Assembly: GCA_001970955.1 (NCBI GenBank)
Contig: MPUH01000198.1
Coordinates: 19,781-83,780 of the forward strand
Reading direction: 5' to 3'
Source: Stentor coeruleus
Taxonomy: Eukaryota; Ciliophora; Heterotrichea; Heterotrichida; Stentoridae
DNA length: 64,000 nt
Part shown: positions 20,830-32,093 of the stretch, in pieces
How the letters are laid out: the number at the start of each line of letters is the position of its first letter
How positions within the stretch are numbered: position 1 is the first letter of the stretch
Translations under genes and position numbers: made by a program
Notes under the pieces: generated by a model
Databases searched by the model: none
Told to the model about the DNA's origin: nothing
The model's input: only the letters and a program-made list of their open reading frames with translations

Positions 20830-21400
20830 AATAAGATAAAAACTTGAAATATTTCAAATCAGAAAAATTCGCATGTTTTGGTTTGTGTGATAAATATGGT
20901 TCCATTATCAGAAAATTATATTTTGGAAATAATGAATTATTTTGTATAACTTATATAATTATCGCTTTAAAGGATGTAGAACACTATTGATTTAGATTTT
21001 CTAAAATGTATAAGAAACTAAAAAGTTGCTATAAGAAAAAAATACATAAAAGATGATAGATTATACGACTACTTAAAATAATACATGGCAAAAATAGTAT
21101 AATTAATTTCGCTTTAAATCAGACTATAGAGAGAAGGTATGATAGGAAGTTTGAGATGATCTGTAAATTTTATTGGGCACATAATCAGATATATAGACAA
21201 ATACTAATAAAAATATATGTATTAACTTCATAAAATTATTATTTTTGATGTTGGTATATAATTTAGATACTTTTATATTATTTAATGATATTGCATATAA
21301 ATTATACTTAGAATATTTCTTAGATCCATGCCTTGATTGATTTACTATTCATTTTTATGTACTTCTTCCAACTATTTTTAGTATATAATATGGAATTTTA
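20830..21400 (+). pseudogene. Decayed gene in three coding-like pieces
   Basis: Open pieces with coding-like composition follow each other in changing frames. They include one reading KFACFGLCDKYGSIIRKLYF then TGA then FRFSKMYKKLKSC, one reading HGKNSIINFALNQTIERRYD, and one reading LVYNLDTFILFNDIAYKLYL with a TGA further on. No ATG-to-stop model and no 15-nt introns connect them. Family unknown. The rest of the gap up to 21995 holds only AT-rich sequence and the N-flanking duplication. Confidence 0.35.
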
Positions 21401-21688
21401 TTTAAATCAAACCTTTTAAAAGTAAAAAATCCAATTATAAGCTTCATATAGCTATGATTAAACTAGGAATACCTTTAATTTCCAATACAATTTTCATAGT
21501 AAAATATTTCAATAAGTTCAGTAATATAAAAGCTTAATCGCAGAATTATTCTCTAAAATCAATCAAAAATTACCTATAATCAATCACCCTTCAAAATTTA
21601 ATCCTATAATTATCACAACCATCAGTTTAACAGTAAAACATCAAATTTAGCATAAAATTAAAAAAACTAAACCTTTATAAGACAAAAA

Positions 21689-21779
21689 AACTCATAGAAA
21701 AAATTCAAATTTCTGATGTAAACTTCCAAAAACNAACTCATAGAAAAAATTCAAATTTCTGATGTAAACTTCCAAAAAC
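21689..21779. repeat. 45-bp direct repeat flanking a single N (21734)
   Basis: Identical 45-base blocks at 21689-21733 and 21735-21779 abut one undetermined base. This pattern fits two overlapping contig ends scaffolded with a minimal gap rather than a true duplication. Confidence 0.9.
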
Positions 21780-21995
21780 GTAACTAAATATTATTCTTAT
21801 AATTCAAGTATATTTCTTTCATATAGAAATCTCATCGCAAACTGTTCCTAAATAAATCAAAGAAAAACATTTTTAAATACTATAAACACAATCTAATAAT
21901 ATCTAAAGATTTTTAATTAAAATCTCTATGCTTATAATATAATACTTACCCTTAAAACTCATATTAGTATTTCAATTTCCATAATAAATATAAAA

Positions 21996-24900
21996 ATGAT
22001 ACTTATCTCAATTACTTTCCTAGTACATGTCAATGGGGTTATATTATCAGAAATCATACCTTCAAAGCTTGGCCCAAGCCAAAGATATGACTCTACCCTA
22101 GCTTATAGCGAAATATCATCTAGTATTTTTATATTCGGGGGCAAAAATACTGAATTTTTAGATGATTTATGGTCTTATAGTCTGAAAACCAACACTTGGA
22201 ATATCCTATACCCAAGTTCTCAGGTCCCAGGTAAAAAATATATAGAAAAAAGATCAAAAGCCCTTAGTTTTTGCCGTAAAGTGCCTGAAGAGTTCTGCAT
22301 TTACGGTGGGCTTGGACAAAAATCAGTACTAAACGATTTGTGGTGTTTTTCTCTAAAAAATTATGTTTGGAATCAAGAATATACCGAAAATAACCCTCCA
22401 TTTATGATTAAGTTTTCTAAAATTCACTATAAAAATACTGCGCATAACTATATGGCTGTAGCTGGTTTAGACATCTTTACATACTCTTTGAGATTTTTTA
22501 TGTATGTAATATTTAGACTTGATATAGAAAGTTTTATATGGGAAGAAATACCTTTAGATCTTTCTGGTATGGGTATAGAGTTTAACCTAATAAGGTTTTC
22601 TATAATACAAGAAATGGATAAAATAATCATTCCAGTAATTAGTTCGAATTCAACTTTGCAGGCTATAATTGAATATGATATTAATATGAAAAGTCAAAAT
22701 GTGAAGAGTTTAGATCTTACATTTAATCAGACGGGTTTTTATGATTTCATATGTGGAGCGTTTTTTCAGAATAACTTATTTATGGTTAGTGAAATAGGTG
22801 AGGTTACAAAAATAGATATAAAACAAGATAGGTTTTATATTCAAAACCTTGAAAAATTAGTAACCTCATATAGTAAATCTTCATGTACTTGCTTTACCCA
22901 TATATGCTATATTTTTGCAGGTCAAAGCAAAGACGGTTTGCATAATTTTCTTAACAAAATCGATTTTTCATCAGAAATAAAATCTATTCAAAAAACATTA
23001 GCAATAAATTATCTAAGCCCAAGATCGAGATTTAATCATAAAATGGAAGTTATTAATGGGGACTTTTGGCTTTTTGGGGGCACTGATGGGACTAATTTTT
23101 TTGATGACCTCTGGCGGTATAACCCAAGAAAAGACATATGGATCGAAATTAAGAAAAAAGGCCATTACCCAACACCTAGACATAGTTTTTCTTCAACAGC
23201 ATCAGGTGATTTACTAGTAATTTGGGGAGGTCAAGATAAAAACAGTTTAAAAAATGATTTTTTTATATACAACGCCAACACAAATTTATGGACTGAAATA
23301 CCGACAATATCCCAGCAAATCCCATCCAAAAGAAAAAATGCTTGTATAACTTTATCACTCCCTGAAGCATATATTTATGGAGGAACAGATACAAAAGGTA
23401 CACTTTCTGATTTATGGAAATTTAATTTTCTCAATAATACATATACTAAAATGTATGATCTTGAAATAATTACCCAACCTATATGCTTTCAATACTTTAC
23501 ATATATGATGATTTTTGGTATAGAAAAAATGATTGAGATGGATTTTAATTTTAAGACTTATGAAATAAGTAAAATTAGTAGACCGGCTGATAGTCTTATT
23601 ATTAGTTTACATGATTTTTATGTTGTTGTTGGAGGAAGAATTGAAAATAAAGCATTGAATACTGTGAGTTCGTTAAAGCTTGAAAATGAAAAAAAGTTTA
23701 TTATTGAAGATTATCCTTATATGGCTGCTGGAGTTTATTATAATAAGACAATTTATGTTTTTGGTGGTGGATATACTACACCATCGTTTAGTGTTTTACC
23801 TTATTTACCTATGCCAAGGTTTATAAAAATTGGTATTGAGGATTTTTGTTATAATGACACTTGCAATTTAAGATGTGGAAAAGGTTTTAGTGGAAAAAGT
23901 AAGGAATGCAAATTATGTCCTGAAGGTTTTTTTGCATATTATGAGTTCTCTGATTATTGCATGTCATGCAGTTCAGGTTTCTATATGTCAAATCAAGGTG
24001 GTTCATCAGATCGTCAATGTCTTCTATGTCCTGAAGGGACATTTTCAGATGATTTCGGCTCAAAACACTGTAAAATATGCCCTCCTGAAAAATACTGCCC
24101 AATTGGTAGCATAATACCATTACCCCGTAACCAAACATCAAAGTTCATACCCCCCCAGGCTGAATTTTTTGAATCTTTTACTTCAAATCCTTCATCCAAA
24201 ACCTCAAATTTATTATTCCTAGTCTATTTCCTCATATTCCTCCTAATAATATCAACCAAACTCAAAGAAAAAATCAAAAACTTCGACCTTTATTCCCGAT
24301 CCCATGCTTTAGAAGAAGGTGAATACATAAAAATCCAAAAGTCTACAACCGGAGGTTTTTTTACCCTTATTTTTTTATTCATCTTTTCTCTTATCCTATT
24401 ATATTTTATACATGAATCTCTATACAGCAACATTGAAACACACAAAACTTTAATACCAAGAATGTTTATAGAAGAAGATATAAACCCAATAGTTTCCGAC
24501 ATAAAAATTGATTTTTATTTAAAAGACTATTACGATAGATGTGGAGATTCAAATCCCAAAGATCAATTATCAATTAAAGAATTCGGTTGTGGGATGTTTA
24601 TAAATTCAGTACACAAAGGGTTAAAAGGTAAAACAGATTTGGAATGTCAGAAATTAGATGGACAAATTTGCCATATATGGTTTAAATGTGAGAATTGTAC
24701 TAGTGAAATAAATTCTTATGTTCAAGTATATTCAGATGAAGGAATAAATGCTGCGAAAGGGATTATTGTAAATGTTACAGCTGAGTCTAAGGTTTTTGGA
24801 CCTGTTGCTAGTAATTTTTCTTTTATGCTTTACCCTTCTTATTATAGAAAATCTGGGTTTATTACAATGAGTCAGACTAGTTTTCATGTGGTTAACATGC

Positions 24901-25295
24901 ATGATAATATTGAAGGAAGTGAGTTTTCAGTTGAAAATTATTATCAAGGGATGAGGATTATTATAAACGTGCATTTGACCAAAAGTTTGTATGGGATTAT
25001 TTCGGATCATAGCTTTAAAATTACCCCAATTATTATTGTATGTATTGGAATTGGGGCTGTTTCAGCAGTATTTAGTGTGGTTGGGATGTTTATGAATGCA
25101 TTTGAAAATGCCAGGAGTAAAAAGCTTAGTATTAAAGTTACAAATAAAGAGTTTTCTAGCATTTTAAACAGGAATGTTGAACTGTTTGAAGAATTCCAAG
25201 GGAATGATTATACTCGGCATAAGTCTTTTAGGACAGAAAGGCTGTCAGAAAACATGTCTTTAACTTCAGGAAGAAGCTTTACAGCATCTTGTTAA
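21996..25295 (+). CDS. Membrane-anchored kelch-repeat protein with Cys-rich stalk, 1099 aa
   Basis: ATG start with a signal peptide (MILISITFLVHVNGVILS). Residues ~30-600 contain kelch motifs, seen as a hydrophobic strand, GG, then DLWxYxxxxxxW (IFIFGGKNTEFLDDLWSY, LFGGTDGTNFFDDLWRY, YGGTDTKGTLSDLWKF); these build a beta-propeller. A Cys-rich segment at ~618-705 of EGF/TNFR-like GF/CPEG type (CPEGFFAYYEF, CSSGFYMSNQGG, CPEGTFSDDFG) precedes hydrophobic spans near 736-752, 785-806 and 1008-1031 and a polar cytoplasmic tail. The propeller and stalk are predicted to be extracellular, pointing to ligand or matrix binding at the cell surface. Intronless as read. Ligand and specific family unknown. 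Confidence 0.85.
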   Translation: MILISITFLVHVNGVILSEIIPSKLGPSQRYDSTLAYSEISSSIFIFGGKNTEFLDDLWSYSLKTNTWNILYPSSQVPGKKYIEKRSKALSFCRKVPEEFCIYGGLGQKSVLNDLWCFSLKNYVWNQEYTENNPPFMIKFSKIHYKNTAHNYMAVAGLDIFTYSLRFFMYVIFRLDIESFIWEEIPLDLSGMGIEFNLIRFSIIQEMDKIIIPVISSNSTLQAIIEYDINMKSQNVKSLDLTFNQTGFYDFICGAFFQNNLFMVSEIGEVTKIDIKQDRFYIQNLEKLVTSYSKSSCTCFTHICYIFAGQSKDGLHNFLNKIDFSSEIKSIQKTLAINYLSPRSRFNHKMEVINGDFWLFGGTDGTNFFDDLWRYNPRKDIWIEIKKKGHYPTPRHSFSSTASGDLLVIWGGQDKNSLKNDFFIYNANTNLWTEIPTISQQIPSKRKNACITLSLPEAYIYGGTDTKGTLSDLWKFNFLNNTYTKMYDLEIITQPICFQYFTYMMIFGIEKMIEMDFNFKTYEISKISRPADSLIISLHDFYVVVGGRIENKALNTVSSLKLENEKKFIIEDYPYMAAGVYYNKTIYVFGGGYTTPSFSVLPYLPMPRFIKIGIEDFCYNDTCNLRCGKGFSGKSKECKLCPEGFFAYYEFSDYCMSCSSGFYMSNQGGSSDRQCLLCPEGTFSDDFGSKHCKICPPEKYCPIGSIIPLPRNQTSKFIPPQAEFFESFTSNPSSKTSNLLFLVYFLIFLLIISTKLKEKIKNFDLYSRSHALEEGEYIKIQKSTTGGFFTLIFLFIFSLILLYFIHESLYSNIETHKTLIPRMFIEEDINPIVSDIKIDFYLKDYYDRCGDSNPKDQLSIKEFGCGMFINSVHKGLKGKTDLECQKLDGQICHIWFKCENCTSEINSYVQVYSDEGINAAKGIIVNVTAESKVFGPVASNFSFMLYPSYYRKSGFITMSQTSFHVVNMHDNIEGSEFSVENYYQGMRIIINVHLTKSLYGIISDHSFKITPIIIVCIGIGAVSAVFSVVGMFMNAFENARSKKLSIKVTNKEFSSILNRNVELFEEFQGNDYTRHKSFRTERLSENMSLTSGRSFTASC

Positions 25296-25738
25296 GTAGA
25301 TTTAAAAATTAGTATTGATAATTTTTTTATATATTATGATGCTGATTAAATAGTGTAAAAAACCAAAATAATTCTAATGGATTTTTTAGGTTTATAGAAT
25401 ATAAGAAAAAAGGTTTTAGAATAAAGGATTTATGAACTTGTTGTTGTTATTTAAATGAGTTTATCAAATATAAAAATCAGTTGAGGAATGCATAAGTTTA
25501 CAGAAAACAATTTATTCAGTATATATTAAAAAGCACTATATCAAGAAAACTTGCTGTATTTCTTAAAAGCTCATGATTAAAGCGATACACAAAATCTTTA
25601 TTAAAAATTAATCAATATCTTTATATTAAAACAAAATAACCTCATCATTTTTAGAAAATACATCAAATAATTTCCTCAAAAAAGTAATAATAAAAACATA
25701 CCTAAGTCATTTTAATTACTCATCTCTTATTATTTTGC

Positions 25739-26167
25739 TTAATTATTTTGAATAACATTTGCAAAGGCAAAATTTTTCGGAGGTCTAAGCTCAAGACAAC
25801 TGCTCTGTTCTGATTTTAAAGAAATATTTTTATGTACAAATTGATGAGAAGTATTATTATCTATAGGAGAATGCCCACGTACTCCTCTCATTTCAAAAAT
25901 ATCAGAAAAAGAACTACTAACATCAGAGATATATTTTATTGAACTTGCCCCAAAAGAAAAAACATCATTTTCATTTACAGTCCCTTCAATATTAGAATAA
26001 TTTCTCTCTGTTTCTAGTTTTAACTCATCTGCAGAGTCTTTAAAATTTACTTCGATTTCATTTGGATTAATTGAGTTTGGAACTTTAATTTCCAAATCTT
26101 TTTCCGCATGGGTTTTTGATAGACCAAATCTTTTAAAGCATTTAAAGCATATTAGAAGCAGATGCAT
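25739..26167 (-). CDS. Hypothetical protein, 142 aa
   Basis: ATG to TAA, intronless. The N-terminus (MHLLLICFKCFKRFG) is hydrophobic and Cys-containing, followed by a Ser/Asn/Glu-rich, probably disordered body. No domain recognised. It is flanked by 443 bp (25296-25738) and 291 bp (26168-26458) of AT-rich sequence with no further gene seen. It may be complete, or the last exon of something longer, although no upstream intron was found. Confidence 0.5.
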   Translation of the reverse strand: MHLLLICFKCFKRFGLSKTHAEKDLEIKVPNSINPNEIEVNFKDSADELKLETERNYSNIEGTVNENDVFSFGASSIKYISDVSSSFSDIFEMRGVRGHSPIDNNTSHQFVHKNISLKSEQSSCLELRPPKNFAFANVIQNN

Positions 26168-26458
26168 TTGTATTTTATGTTATACTTTGATGTGAAAAAT
26201 ATTGAAAAGCTGAAGACTATGAATAATTTTTAGGTAAGGGGAATTATGAGATAATTGAATGAAGAAGATGATAATTTTTGGATTGTATAAGAATTTTCTA
26301 ACTTAAGTGCTAAAGAGACCTAGCTAGCGAATCCTTTCTCAATGTTTGGCTTGTATTTAGAACAGCCATTTATTATTATAATCAAATTATATATAAATCG
26401 CCTATATAAAACATAATGAACTTTTAAGTATCCTAAATAACTTAAAGAAAGCTCTAAA

Positions 26459-27655
26459 TTAAAGCTTAGAAAGATCAATTCTTTCAGCCATATCTTTAGT
26501 AAAAGCCAGTGAAGAAGTCCAACCAGGTGAGACAATATTAACAAAATGCAATGATCTAGGAGTAGTTTCAACAACAAAATCCCCAACAAGTTCTGAAGTT
26601 GTACTATTAACTATTTGTGGGAATATCGCTGGAGGACCCCATGTTTTATAATCTTCAAGTTTGATCCCTGTGACAATTCTACTAACATCATCAACAATAT
26701 TTTTTTTATTATATTTTCTTATCTCTTGTTTCAAAAGTTTTATATAAAATGATCTTGTTGAAGAAGTGATACAAAGTGCATATCTTCGTAAAGATCTCCA
26801 AGTTTCATAAAGACTAAAAGTTTTAAGTGAATACTGTTCACGCCATAAGGCTGGAGTGGCTGTAGGGCCTAGCATATAAATTCCTTTAGTATTATTTGTA
26901 GTATGGACTCCTAAAAACTCATTTTTTCCTAAAGGACAAGGATAAACAAGCGTCCTAAACCCTTCTGTCCCTGGTTTCCCATACAAATATAATCCAATAA
27001 AAGGTAATATTTCATAGTTTAGTCCAACTCCGAAATCTTTAGCAACAAAATCAGCATAAAGTCCAGCACAGTTCACAACATAACCTGCTAAAATTGTATT
27101 TGTTGATGTTTTTATCATATAAGCTCCAGGAACTTCTGTACTACCAGCATATTTACAACCTTCTATAATATTTACTCCAATTGAATTGCATTCATCTTTT
27201 AAAGCTTTAATTACTCCTTTGTTATCACCTATTGAAGTACTTGGAGACCATAAATATTTTTGTTGCTGGATAATCCTAGGCTCAATTTGTTTTGCTTCAT
27301 GATAATCGATGATTTTTACTGGTGCACCATTTTTAAGACTCCTTTCGTAGAGATCTTGAATTTTTGGCAATTCTTCATCTGAGTTTGGGGCAATTATTTT
27401 GCCTATATTCTCATAAGCAACACCTTTTTCTTTGCAGAACTCGGTTAGCATTTTGTTTCCAAGGACTGAATATTTTGCTTTTGAACTCCCTGGAGTATAG
27501 TAAATGCCTGCATGGATTACTCCACTATTACGTCCACTAGCATGTGCTCCACAATAGTCTTTTTCTATAACAGTAACCTTTGCTAATTTACCTAGATAGC
27601 GTGCCATGCTTAGACCAATGACTCCACCACCAATAATAAGGATATCTGTTTTCAT
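26459..27655 (-). CDS. L2HGDH: L-2-hydroxyglutarate dehydrogenase, 398 aa
   Basis: FAD-dependent oxidation of L-2-hydroxyglutarate to 2-oxoglutarate, a metabolite-repair reaction usually linked to the mitochondrial inner membrane. The N-terminal Rossmann fold has the dinucleotide motif IIGGGVIGLSMARYL, followed by the family block GRNSGVIHAGIYYTPGS (consensus around HNSGVIHxGIYY). NCAGLYAD lies mid-protein, and the C-terminal FVNIVSPGWTSSLAF fits the DAO-family substrate-domain end. The first ATG is at 27653-27655; an in-frame TTG four codons upstream is not needed. No clear mitochondrial presequence is seen, so location is uncertain. Confidence 0.88.
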   Translation of the reverse strand: MKTDILIIGGGVIGLSMARYLGKLAKVTVIEKDYCGAHASGRNSGVIHAGIYYTPGSSKAKYSVLGNKMLTEFCKEKGVAYENIGKIIAPNSDEELPKIQDLYERSLKNGAPVKIIDYHEAKQIEPRIIQQQKYLWSPSTSIGDNKGVIKALKDECNSIGVNIIEGCKYAGSTEVPGAYMIKTSTNTILAGYVVNCAGLYADFVAKDFGVGLNYEILPFIGLYLYGKPGTEGFRTLVYPCPLGKNEFLGVHTTNNTKGIYMLGPTATPALWREQYSLKTFSLYETWRSLRRYALCITSSTRSFYIKLLKQEIRKYNKKNIVDDVSRIVTGIKLEDYKTWGPPAIFPQIVNSTTSELVGDFVVETTPRSLHFVNIVSPGWTSSLAFTKDMAERIDLSKL

Positions 27656-27762
27656 ATTATTATTCAACTTTAAATTTTATGTAATGCAAAGAAATACAGC
27701 ATTATATTGTAATATATAAGCTTAAAACTCATAAGTAACTAAAATTATTAATAAATCTTAAA

Positions 27763-30700
27763 CTAAAGCTCTCTTAAGGTATATATGCTGTTTCTTTGAG
27801 TAAAATCCACTCTGCTGACATTACTTTCAAGTGCATATTTTTGATCAACTTTGCCAAATTGGAATAAAAGTAGTCTTGCAATATTAAGACTACTTTTGTT
27901 CTTCAAGAGAAATGGAGCTTTTTTTATAAAATAGCCTCCAACCAAAATAATCACTACAACACCTAAATATTCACAAAGCAACCATGCAGAAAAATTTTTT
28001 TTTTCTAAGAAAATAATTGATACTACACTATGCCATAAAGCAATTCCCAACAATACCAACCAAATTCTATTCAACCTATCATAATTAAAAGGCTGTATTT
28101 TCAAAGTTATCATAAACAAAACAAAAATACAACAAGAAACAGAAATACCAGCATATCTCACCTCAAAAACCCTAAGATTGACCTCAAGTAAAACAATAAT
28201 AACTTGAATTATACTAAACAACCCAGTATAAATTTGCTTAGTAGCTAAATTAAGTGATGTCTGTATTTTTTCCCACATAGTCCTCAAATAAACAATCAAC
28301 CCAACATAAATCCCTAAAATAATACAAACCCCAATCGATATTTTTAAATGAAGTCCTTCATAACAAAATGTTGTACAATCCCTACTAACAAAACTATCTG
28401 ATAAATTATTCCCAATACCTTCATTACATAAATAAACCTCTAAAAACATAGCAATAATTGGAATTAAAGATAAATTTGCTATAATTGGTGAAAACATTTG
28501 AGAAAATGCTTTAAATTTATCAAATATAAAAAATCTGCTGAAATTTGAATGTAAGTTTTTTGAGATAATAATACTAATAAATATCCATATGATACTAAAA
28601 CCTAATAAAAAATAGATACATATCCAAAAAGGACTAAAAGTTATATCAAAATAGTTTATAAGGTTAAAGGATAGGATAGTAAATAAGTTTTTGAAAGCGT
28701 TTTTGAAATAAGTATTACTTGGGGATAAGGATATTAGCTGGAAAAAAGAAAAGAAAATATTGCATATAAATATGTTATCGGAAATTGTTGGAGGTCTTGC
28801 TTGGAGAATTGGAATAACATCTGATTTGAAATGCTTGTATGAGAAATAGTTAGCTATGATTGTGATTAGAATGATTAGAGATGAAATACACCAAAGTATA
28901 AAAAGACCAGGTTTTGAGAAACTACGTAGATAAGGGTCGAAAGGACAATCTAGTTTTGGTCTATAATTATTAGGATAACTGGCATCGTTTGTTGCCCATA
29001 CAATATCAGTTGAAAAATGTAGGGTATTCGATGAATATTTATCTATAACAGCTAAATCCTGATAAAACCAAATATTTGTAGTTTCATTTTTTAAAATTTG
29101 TTTAAGTTGAAACAAACCAGACTCTCTATTATTGCTATTTTTATCGAAATATATATTTCCAAGACAACCTATAGTTTTAATATTTCTCATAGTCTTTGCC
29201 ACAAGAGCTAAATCTTCATAATCATTTCCTGTTGTAATCAAATATTTCACACTTTCTTTCGCAACTGTTACTGCATCATATGTCATACACATATAAGTAA
29301 CTGCAAGTATTCTTTTTGATATTTCCTTATATAACCTCTCCCCTAATTCTCCAGTCCATCCTTTATAAGAATGAACGAAAGTTTGTTCAATTAACTCAAC
29401 CCTTTTTTTCAAATATTTTTCTTCTATATCAGTATTAATAGCATCAATAACTGTCCCATCTGCTGATATAATAACAACATCACCTTTTCTTAAACCAACA
29501 TCATAAAGTCCTTCAAGTATATACCCAAAGTTTATTGAATAAATAAAAAAAATCCTACATCGATTGTTTTTTGCTTCTAAAAAAAAACTTTTGTATTTTT
29601 CAAAGTCATCTCTTGTATAATTTTTAGGAAATATTCTTTTATCCTCTGAATTTGCAACTACATATTTGATATTTTCAAGATAAGCGAGTATATAAGGATA
29701 AATATAATAATGAATTGGATCATCTGAAAAAAAAAGATTTGCTGCATTCCAGCTAAATGCTCTCATTAAATATAAAGCTGTAGAAATATTTTCAGTTAGA
29801 GATACGGTTAATTTTAGCAACTCAGGGAAAAGGGTTTTGTTTCCAAGTAACTCGTATTGGACAGTTGGAGTGATTTGAGGGATGAAATGATTATATGATT
29901 TTAGGGTCATTGCGTTCCCAAATGCTCCAGATGCCCAACCACTTGTTAAATAGACAACTCCAAGTTTATCATGAATAGGTTCAAAGCATTTCATGTATAA
30001 ATTTGGATCATAATACATATTTCCACAATCTGTTGGGAAAAGTTCTATCATAAAATTAGGAATTTCTTGAAGTAAGTTACTTCTAAGTGCTGCATAACTA
30101 GCCCCATAATACCAATAAGCAGCAACTTGAAATACTTCATTTGTTGTTAATTCAGAAGTTCCATTTGCTATTGAAAACCTTATTGGAGTAACAGTTTGTC
30201 CTTGAGATACATAATCTATACCTCCAGGATAAGTAATATTTTTAATAATTTCCAAATTATTATTCCAAATCCCAACTTCAACCCAGGTTTGATTTTGCAC
30301 ATTTACAAGGGTACAATTTTTAAGTATATTATCAGGATATACTTTTTCCAAGTTTTCAAACACATCAAAAAAATCACTATCTTGAGATTCATTATAAACA
30401 TTATTTATAACATTTTCAAGAATAGTTTTTATATATAAGTTATAAGATTCAAAATTTTCTTGTCCTTGAGTTGTCATAATCAACGCTCCTTCTATATTTA
30501 TGATTTTAATATCTTCTGTAATAAAAATAAAATAATTTTCCTTTTTTATGAGATTTCTGTTTTTTATTGCAGTTTGTATGGTTTCTAATGATGAACCACT
30601 ATCAATTATTAAAAGTTTTCTAATACCTTTAGCTTTGACCATTGTTTTTATAAGATTATCAGCATATTCAAGAGTAATGTCTTTTGCATATGATATAAAT

Positions 30701-31170
30701 GAATTCACTTTGCTTTTATCTTTTTTTTTAATTAGGTCACAAAATTCGATATCATGAGGATCACTGGAATATAAAAGGCTAAATTCATCCCAATTTAAAG
30801 TTTCTAGTAAGTTATAAAGTTTTATCAATTGTTCAGAAGCAGGACTAGTAAGAGTATATCTGCCCGGATGCCAACTTTCTGCATTTGGTATTGAAAGTGA
30901 TATATAAGGTATATGATTCTCTGTTGAATAAGAATCAAAAAGCCTTATATAGCTTCTATCAAAAGTAGCATCTAGTATTAATGAAAGATCATTCATTGTT
31001 TCTGATTGAAAAACGTCGGATTTTCCAAATACGTCAATATGAACTATTTCTCCAATGTGCTTAAGCTCTTCAAGTAAGTTTGGTGGAGTTTTATTACTTG
31101 CCGCTATAAGAACTTGCAAATTCTTCGTGCTTAGAACAGGAAACGCTATAATGAATAGTATCCACATCAT
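27763..31170 (-). CDS. Receptor-like protein with two periplasmic-binding-type ectodomains and ~9 membrane spans (copy 1), 1135 aa
   Basis: A signal peptide (MMWILFIIAFPVLS) precedes a first ligand-binding-like lobe pair (~17-310) and a second, better-conserved type-I periplasmic-binding/ANF-receptor-like domain (~335-740). The latter contains ELFPTDCGNMYYDPN, VVYLTSGWASGAFGN and MTYDAVTVAKESVKYL, as in GABA-B and natriuretic-peptide receptor ectodomains. From ~755 to 1090 there are about nine hydrophobic spans, more than the seven of a class C GPCR, then a short tail (LLLFQFGKVDQKYALE). This suggests sensing of a small molecule at the surface; the membrane part could be a receptor or a channel. 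The neighbouring gene is its paralogue in the same orientation. Intronless; TAG stop. Confidence 0.8.
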   Translation of the reverse strand: MMWILFIIAFPVLSTKNLQVLIAASNKTPPNLLEELKHIGEIVHIDVFGKSDVFQSETMNDLSLILDATFDRSYIRLFDSYSTENHIPYISLSIPNAESWHPGRYTLTSPASEQLIKLYNLLETLNWDEFSLLYSSDPHDIEFCDLIKKKDKSKVNSFISYAKDITLEYADNLIKTMVKAKGIRKLLIIDSGSSLETIQTAIKNRNLIKKENYFIFITEDIKIINIEGALIMTTQGQENFESYNLYIKTILENVINNVYNESQDSDFFDVFENLEKVYPDNILKNCTLVNVQNQTWVEVGIWNNNLEIIKNITYPGGIDYVSQGQTVTPIRFSIANGTSELTTNEVFQVAAYWYYGASYAALRSNLLQEIPNFMIELFPTDCGNMYYDPNLYMKCFEPIHDKLGVVYLTSGWASGAFGNAMTLKSYNHFIPQITPTVQYELLGNKTLFPELLKLTVSLTENISTALYLMRAFSWNAANLFFSDDPIHYYIYPYILAYLENIKYVVANSEDKRIFPKNYTRDDFEKYKSFFLEAKNNRCRIFFIYSINFGYILEGLYDVGLRKGDVVIISADGTVIDAINTDIEEKYLKKRVELIEQTFVHSYKGWTGELGERLYKEISKRILAVTYMCMTYDAVTVAKESVKYLITTGNDYEDLALVAKTMRNIKTIGCLGNIYFDKNSNNRESGLFQLKQILKNETTNIWFYQDLAVIDKYSSNTLHFSTDIVWATNDASYPNNYRPKLDCPFDPYLRSFSKPGLFILWCISSLIILITIIANYFSYKHFKSDVIPILQARPPTISDNIFICNIFFSFFQLISLSPSNTYFKNAFKNLFTILSFNLINYFDITFSPFWICIYFLLGFSIIWIFISIIISKNLHSNFSRFFIFDKFKAFSQMFSPIIANLSLIPIIAMFLEVYLCNEGIGNNLSDSFVSRDCTTFCYEGLHLKISIGVCIILGIYVGLIVYLRTMWEKIQTSLNLATKQIYTGLFSIIQVIIVLLEVNLRVFEVRYAGISVSCCIFVLFMITLKIQPFNYDRLNRIWLVLLGIALWHSVVSIIFLEKKNFSAWLLCEYLGVVVIILVGGYFIKKAPFLLKNKSSLNIARLLLFQFGKVDQKYALESNVSRVDFTQRNSIYTLREL

Positions 31171-32093
31171 ATTTATATCAATAGGCTTATAAATCTCTAT
31201 GAATCAGGTTTAATTATTGAAATTCCTAAGGTTTTTACAAAAATCTGATAAAATTAAACTTATTTTATGTAAAAATAATGAAAACGCTTCACCTTTATCG
31301 AACTTAAACTTTATTAATCATTGTAGATACTATATTATAGTATAAGTAATGTTTATCTGCTTTCATCGCATTTATTTTGCAAAAAGAAATTATTATATTA
31401 AATCCTAGTAGGAAAATATTAATGTAACTACGTATTGATTTTACAGCAATATATATAAAGGATTATTTAATACACTTTTGAGTATTTTTTCAAGTTTCTA
31501 AGAGTTTTATGAATAGTTATTAAAAATAGAGCGTAAGATAGGCTATAATAAAAAAAATACCTTTGCATTTGATTACTATAAAGACAAGAAATTATTTATT
31601 AATACAGTGATTATGTAAGAAATATAAAAGACCAGAATTTATTTATTCCCAATAAAGTGCCTACTTTCTTTAAAGTTTAATTATCAAATACATTTTAGCA
31701 TAATTATAACTAAAAACTTTTAAAAACTGTTAAATTATAAGAAATCTTTGTTATGATAAAGTAAATTTATAATACTAGGATCTTTTATCATAGATTTGCT
31801 TATGAAGTTTTATAAAATTCTTAGGATCCAAAGCAAGTTTTTTATAATTTTATAAGTGATGCATTACAAGATTAGGCATAATGAGTAAGACTATAAAGTA
31901 TTTTTGTTTTGATATACGAATTTGTAAGAGCTCTGTTTAAAAGGGACAAATTTATTATTATTTTTTCTAAAATAGCATCAAATATTCTATCAGATCCATT
32001 TTTCGGTATAGAAATTTAAGGGAAACTATAAGAAACAAGATTTTGTTTGAATATAATATCGATAGATTTTACTCTATTAAGTGTTAAACTAAA
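31171..32093. other. Intergenic, AT-rich, with a weak relic frame
   Basis: No intact gene between the receptor paralogues. Around 31560-31760 on the plus strand one frame reads coding-like pieces (NTFAFDYYKDKKLFINTVIM, then stops, then TRIYLFPIKCLLSLKFNYQ), probably a decayed sequence. No promoter element can be supported. Confidence 0.3.

Noticed and set aside
20960-21330. Reading TGA as Trp (a Blepharisma-like code) to join broken frames
   Set aside because: Intact genes in the window use TGG for Trp, have no in-frame TGA, and at least two end in TGA; the broken frames are better explained as decay.
26459-27667. L2HGDH start four codons upstream
   Set aside because: The extension begins with TTG; the first ATG is at 27653-27655.
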